Shown in pieces: positions 60,201-64,000 of a DNA stretch of 64,000 nucleotides. A program made the position numbers and the translations under genes. Numbering within the stretch: the stretch's first letter is position 1; each line of letters begins with the position of its first letter. This DNA is from Punica granatum (lineage: Eukaryota; Streptophyta; Magnoliopsida; Myrtales; Lythraceae): the NCBI RefSeq assembly GCF_007655135.1, contig NC_045130.1:35088605-35152604 (forward strand). Direction: 5' to 3'. The notes below the pieces were generated by a model. That model was not told where the DNA came from and did no database searches. It was given only the letters and a program-made list of their open reading frames with translations.

Positions 60201-61802
60201 TTGAATTGTGAAGGATCATATTCTTAGTTAATTGTTTTATCCTCCTTACTGAACGCCTGCCATCTTTCTGCATGCATGTCTCTCTCTTCAGCCGCCTCCG
60301 ACATCCAAATGGTAATTCTCTTTGCTTGCTGTACTTGGCCTTTATATCATTGTCATGACAATTCATTAAAGTTATACATATGTAGAATTGTATGGTCTTG
60401 TTTTTTCTTTTTCCTGAGATACTGTTTGTCTATTGGTTCCCAAAGGAGGATAGGAAAATGAGAAGTTCGATCTGACAAGCTTCTTGTCACTGGCAAATAA
60501 TTGACATTCAGATGTCTCTTCTTGCAGTTATTTTATTCTTGGGTGCATGCACAAAGCCCCCTAGGTTGTCAATGATCACCGAATACATGGAGATGGGATC
60601 CCTGTACTTTTTGATTCATTCGAGCGGTCAGAAAAAGAAGCTTACTTGGAGGAGAAGACTGAAAATGCTGCGTGATATTTGCAGGTACATTTGCCTGACC
60701 TTACCATCATACAACTTTTAATTGTTTCTTCAACACGGAATACTTTAATTCAGCCCTCAATTTATCTCTGCTTAGAAGAGACCATGTCCCGTTTTTCATT
60801 CTCTTCACACAAGTGTTTTACTTCTTCTAAATTGCAATTTTTAGGTTTTTGAGTCTATGAAACTTAGTTTTTCATCCAATTTTAGATTTTTTATGTAAAG
60901 CCGTGACAATGTTTATAGAGATTCAAACAACAAACGGACAATCAGCTTTTACCATCATACTTGAACACCCCCTCCTTCCGCAACCAGTGTTGTCCCTTCT
61001 ACCATCATTCGACTGTATAGTGTAAAGATAGTATATCTGTCCTAGCTATACTGGATTTGCTTTGTTTATTATTTAATAAGCTGCGGTGCAACTCAGGGGA
61101 TTGATGTGCATTCATCGGATGAAAATAGTTCATCGGGACCTAAAATCTGCGAATTGCCTCGTAAATAACCAAAAAACTGTCAAGATCTGCGATTTTGGAC
61201 TGTCGAGGATAATGACAGACTCACCCATGAGAGACTCCTCTTCCGCTGGAACACCAGAGTGGATGGCCCCCGAACTAATACGCAACGAACCCTTCACGGA
61301 GAAATGTGATATTTTCAGCCTCGGAGTTATAATATGGGAGCTCTGCACTTTACGTAGACCTTGGGATGGCGTGCCACCGGAAAGGGTCAGTTGCCCCCAT
61401 GATATATCGCTTACCGAATGATTCATTTAATCTATTTTCATGTTGCATTGGCGATGTTTCTGAGAGCAAATCGGAAACCCGTAGTCATTGCGATTTAAGG
61501 CTAATTGCGACTTGGGATTTGATTCTTTGCTGCTTCAGGTAGTTTATTCGGTGGCAAACGAAGGGTCCAGGCTCGAGATTCCTGGAGGTCCACTGGGAAG
61601 TCTAATAGCAGGTAACCTGGATCAGGGTCCCTTCTTCTATAAGAACCATTGAACCTTCATTTCTTTACTTGAACCTCTCGAGACTCGTGTCTCTCTCATA
61701 CTTGCTTGTCAATCCACAGATTGCTGGGCAGAACCAAACGAACGGCCGACCTGCGAGGAAGTATTCTCCCGCTTGCTCGACTGTGAATGTTCGCTCTGCT
61801 AG
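51294..61802 (+). CDS. Raf-like MAPKKK with N-terminal EDR1 domain
   Basis: This is a serine/threonine kinase of the plant Raf-like MAPKKK group, similar to Arabidopsis At3g58640, At2g42640 and At2g31010. Sixteen coding exons: 51294-51542, 51943-52146, 53212-53400, 53487-53746, 53856-53972, 54169-54261, 54926-55021, 55162-55248, 58189-58306, 59374-59668, 60025-60148, 60292-60311, 60528-60684, 61097-61385, 61539-61611 and 61720-61802. They give 817 residues with consistent phases. The EDR1 domain spans about residues 84-270 (EKRLKDLFSNIPTLEELHAL onward). A serine/arginine-rich linker follows (RRIRRRSISITPEIGDD). The kinase domain is about 558-812, with glycine loop GVGFYGEVFRG, Lys588 (VAIK), HRDLKSAN (Asp684), DFG (Asp702) and GTPEWMAPE. 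All catalytic residues are present. Exon 12 is a 20-base microexon. Introns 2 and 8 are enlarged by retroelement and Helitron insertions. It appears intact. Confidence 0.92.
52560..52940 (+). pseudogene. LINE (zf-RVT region) relic inside intron 2 of the kinase gene
   Basis: One frame reads PLKMRFFA-stop-EVTWSRILTF, then LVWCFLCKLEE, then (after a shift) LHCTWICKMWAAANWLELGY, then WIIWRERNLGAFEGVES. This is the zinc-binding-reverse-transcriptase (zf-RVT) pattern at the 3' end of plant LINE ORF2, where the family has C-x-x-C, D-H-L-F-x-x-C and W-x-x-W-x-x-R-N. The in-frame TGA stands where tryptophan is expected. There are several frame changes and no RT core. It is a dead fragment in the same orientation as the host gene. 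Confidence 0.65.
56124..57972 (-). mobile_element. Helitron-like insertion inside intron 8 of the kinase gene
   Basis: Read on the minus strand, the 3' end has a seven-pair hairpin CACGTGC-AAC-GCGCGTG, then eight bases, then CTAG followed by T at 56124. The 5' end lies near 57965-57972 in a TAG/TAC microsatellite followed by ATATATAAAAGTGTGAAG, similar in style to the 25471 Helitron start. The interior is strongly AT-rich with no frame. It accounts for most of this 2940-base intron. The 5' boundary is approximate. Confidence 0.5.
60292..60311 (+). other. 20-base microexon of the Raf-like kinase gene
   Basis: The segment CCGCCTCCGACATCCAAATG lies between TTCAG and GTAATT. With split codons on both sides it encodes S-R-L-R-H-P-N-V across the junctions, which restores the conserved kinase stretch leading to ILFLGAC. 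Without it the frame breaks. Confidence 0.85.
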
Positions 61803-62772
61803 TGACATCCCTCTTTACTTCCTCCTTTTGCCCTTGTGTATAGAAGACACGGTAGAGTTTTCTCACAGCGCAACTTTTCCTCTCCGGCTCAAAACTGTAC
61901 TACCTTTGGATTATGGATTTTTGCAAAATGAGGCGGCTTATCGGATTTCTCATATTCTCTCCTGAGTGCTCGCTTTTTTTCCTGTGAAATCGCGTCAAGT
62001 TTAACGTGCTAGCCACGGTATTGAAGGGGTATAAAACACACTCCGCTTTCTATGGTATTTGTTGTGTGTTTTCCCCACTTCGAATCTCAACAGGTTCAAG
62101 CTCTGACTGAATTGTTATCTCTCCATTCTTGAAGTGTCATCTGAGATAAACCTGGTTATGTTGCTCGTCAACGACGCAACATGCCATTCAACTAGATCAC
62201 TCGTTATCTATTCAGATTTCCTGTTACAGTCGAGATGAAAATGGCACATGCCATGAGTGCTGTGCATTGACCTAAGTAAGCTCAGCCTCCGATCAGTGAA
62301 TCATTTGCGCTTTCTACGTTTCCATTCTTTCGCTTGCTTTCAGCTCTCTCGCTATGATTCCGAAGAACGAACTCGGTCTTCTCGAGCATTGTAAGTCGGG
62401 TTTACAATTACGATGATTATATATTTATGTTGGGCTCCTACGGATCATTTCCACCATGAAAATACAAGAGTTTTTATTTAGTTTAGTTTCGCACCCTGAG
62501 GTCTCACTCCATCTCTTTCCAGTCCTCCTTGACGGGAAACGTTTCAATTTTTCCATTCGCCCTTAACGGCGTGAGTCTCCGTCTTACTCTCTTAACGGAG
62601 ACGTCAAAAGTAAAAACCGCACAGGCTCTCTTCCTCTCTCCCCTCTCTCCTCCTCTGTTCAGTACCCGGCAACGAAACCTCAATTCAAAACCTCCAAACG
62701 CCGCCGTATCACAGCCCCACCCGACCGATCGGACGCCGGCGCCACCTCGCCGCTACCCTCCTTCACCGCTCT
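61803..62772. promoter_or_regulatory. Kinase 3' flank and trihelix promoter
   Basis: This 970-base gap holds the kinase 3' UTR and the promoter and leader of the trihelix gene. A CT-rich stretch at about 62622-62656 precedes the ATG. No repeat or gene is seen. Confidence 0.45.
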
Positions 62773-63651
62773 ATGGAGGAGCTCCGTGACGGGACTCCAC
62801 AGGAGCTTCCACGCCCGTCGTCGGCGGCGACGCCGACGCTCCCCCGCGAGGACTGCTGGACCGACGACGCCACCCGCACGCTCATCGAGGCATGGGGCGA
62901 GCGCTACGTCAGCGTCAACCGCGGCAACCTCCGCCAGCAGCACTGGCAGGAGGTAGCCGACGCCGTCAACTCCCGGCACGGCGGCGACCACCCCGGCTCA
63001 CGCCGCACGGACGTCCAGTGCAAGTACCGCATCGACACGCTCAAGAAGCGGTACAAGGCCGAGAAGGCCAAGGTCCTAGGCTCCAGCAATGGCTCTTACC
63101 TCAGTCCCTGGCCCTTTTTCCCCGTCCTCGACGCACTGATTGGCCCCCAATTTCCCGCCAAAAACCAAAACCCGTCCCCACCTCCGGCCGCCGGCGTACC
63201 TCGGACTCCGTTCACCCTCCCGGCCGTGCCGGTGCGTCCCCGGAGCTTCAAGAGGTTGGTGCGGGAGCATGCTCCTAAGGCGCCATCCCTGGCCACCGGT
63301 GACGTGTTCCTCCAGCGGAAATACGCCCCGCCAGAGAGGGAAGACTCCGAGGGCTCGGGATCGAGGTCAAGCAGCGGGAGGAGAGAGAGGACAGGAGGCA
63401 GCGGAGAGCTGGTGAGGGCTATAAGGAGGCTGGGGGAGGTGTACGAGAGGGTGGAGACGAGGAAGCAGAGGGAGTTAGTGGAGCTGGAGAAGCAGAGGAT
63501 GGAGTTCGCCAAGGAACTGGAGCAGCATAGGATGAGGTGGTTCGTCGAGATGCAGGTCCATTTTCAGAAGATGGAGAAGACGAAGAAGAAATCTCAGCCT
63601 TCTCCTTTGGCTGGTCAATGGTTAGTGCTGCTTACCTTTCTCTGTGTCTGA
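62773..63651 (+). CDS. Trihelix transcription factor (SIP1/ASIL type), 3' end uncertain
   Basis: This is a nuclear DNA-binding protein of the trihelix family, like Arabidopsis At3g58630 and the ASIL proteins. From the ATG at 62773 the frame gives 292 residues. The trihelix domain is about residues 28-95: CWTDDATRTLIEAWGERYVS, NLRQQHWQEVADAVN, then QCKYRIDTLKKRYKAEKAK, with SPWPFFPVLDALIG after it. A proline-rich linker follows, then a long charged coiled coil of about 60 residues (RAIRRLGEVYERVETRKQRE, then ELEKQRMEFAKELEQHRMRW). The last residues (LVLLTFLCV) look like read-through into an intron: a possible donor, CAATG|GTTAGT, lies near 63619. If so, a further exon lies near or past the window edge. 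The 5' part is very GC-rich (well above its surroundings), as is common for this family. Confidence 0.82.
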   Translation: MEELRDGTPQELPRPSSAATPTLPREDCWTDDATRTLIEAWGERYVSVNRGNLRQQHWQEVADAVNSRHGGDHPGSRRTDVQCKYRIDTLKKRYKAEKAKVLGSSNGSYLSPWPFFPVLDALIGPQFPAKNQNPSPPPAAGVPRTPFTLPAVPVRPRSFKRLVREHAPKAPSLATGDVFLQRKYAPPEREDSEGSGSRSSSGRRERTGGSGELVRAIRRLGEVYERVETRKQRELVELEKQRMEFAKELEQHRMRWFVEMQVHFQKMEKTKKKSQPSPLAGQWLVLLTFLCV

Positions 63652-64000
63652 TCATGACCATGGAGTTTCATGCTATTGATCTTCGGAATCCTGTTGAGAG
63701 TTGCGAAGTTCAGCTCTGTGCCTTGCAGAGTTTGTGTTCCCTTTTTCCCGAAGGTTTGATTTTCGATAATTGATCGGTTCTGGGAAATGATCGAATTACC
63801 TCAATTTCATGTGTTGTTGATGTATGGTATCATAGACATAAGCTGGGTTCATGTGTGACGGTTCATCAAACTCCGGCCCCGTTTCATTCCGTTGGATATG
63901 ATGTCTTTGGACCAAAAACCCGAGCCTGCGGGAATATCTTAGACATCTTTGTGCCTTGGGGAGATATGTCTTTGTTCACTTACACTGGCAAATGAATGAG
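63652..64000 (+). other. Trihelix gene 3' flank or intron
   Basis: Following the stop at 63651 there is moderately AT-rich DNA without a recognisable exon. It may be 3' UTR or the start of an intron. Confidence 0.35.

Noticed and set aside
63096..63512. Minus-strand 138-codon frame starting MANSILCFSSS
   Set aside because: It looks superficially like a transit peptide but is antisense to the trihelix coding sequence and has no recognised domain.

Overview
The window looks like nuclear DNA of a dicotyledonous flowering plant. It has AT-rich intergenic DNA, genes with many GT-AG introns, plant-specific protein families (AP2/B3, GARP, trihelix, plant cysteine oxidase, EDR1-type Raf kinase, DUF688) and plant-type transposon debris (MULE, Helitron, hAT-like, SINE, LINE). 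I cannot name the species. No bacterial, organellar or viral gene, tRNA, rRNA or CRISPR array was recognised.

Layout. At 3.4-4.5 kb is an intronless AP2/B3 (RAV-type) gene with a frameshift and two stop codons at conserved tryptophans. At 6.9-8.9 kb is a MULE-like element carrying broken pieces of host genes. At 9.97-12.5 kb is an intact three-exon class II phospholipase A1. At 12.7-19.5 kb come repeats: an RNase H scrap, a MULE-type MITE, Helitron-like ends, and a 1.2-kb Pack-MULE with an exact 9-bp target duplication and a copied piece of the nuclear gene for chloroplast ATP synthase subunit b'. At 20.5-23.9 kb is a five-exon plant cysteine oxidase. From 24 to 34 kb there is mostly AT-rich DNA with a Helitron and a SINE. 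At 35.0-38.4 kb is a six-exon GARP (G2-like) factor with possible EAR motifs. At 39.8-40.4 kb is a small glycine-rich membrane protein (minus strand), and at 41.3-43.3 kb a DUF688 protein (minus strand). From 44 to 50 kb is intergenic DNA with a C30 tract and a MITE-like element. At 51.3-61.8 kb is a 16-exon Raf-like MAPKKK whose introns hold a LINE relic and a Helitron. At 62.8-63.6 kb is a trihelix factor whose 3' end is uncertain.

The intact genes do not form an operon. The order cysteine oxidase, GARP factor, Raf kinase, trihelix factor, all on the plus strand, matches what I recall of two Arabidopsis segments (around At2g42640-At2g42670 and At3g58630-At3g58670). It looks like a conserved ancestral block. 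Exon coordinates were joined by hand from GT/AG sites, reading phase and family similarity. Every spliced total is a whole number of codons with no internal stop. Family assignments rest on recall, not on a search.
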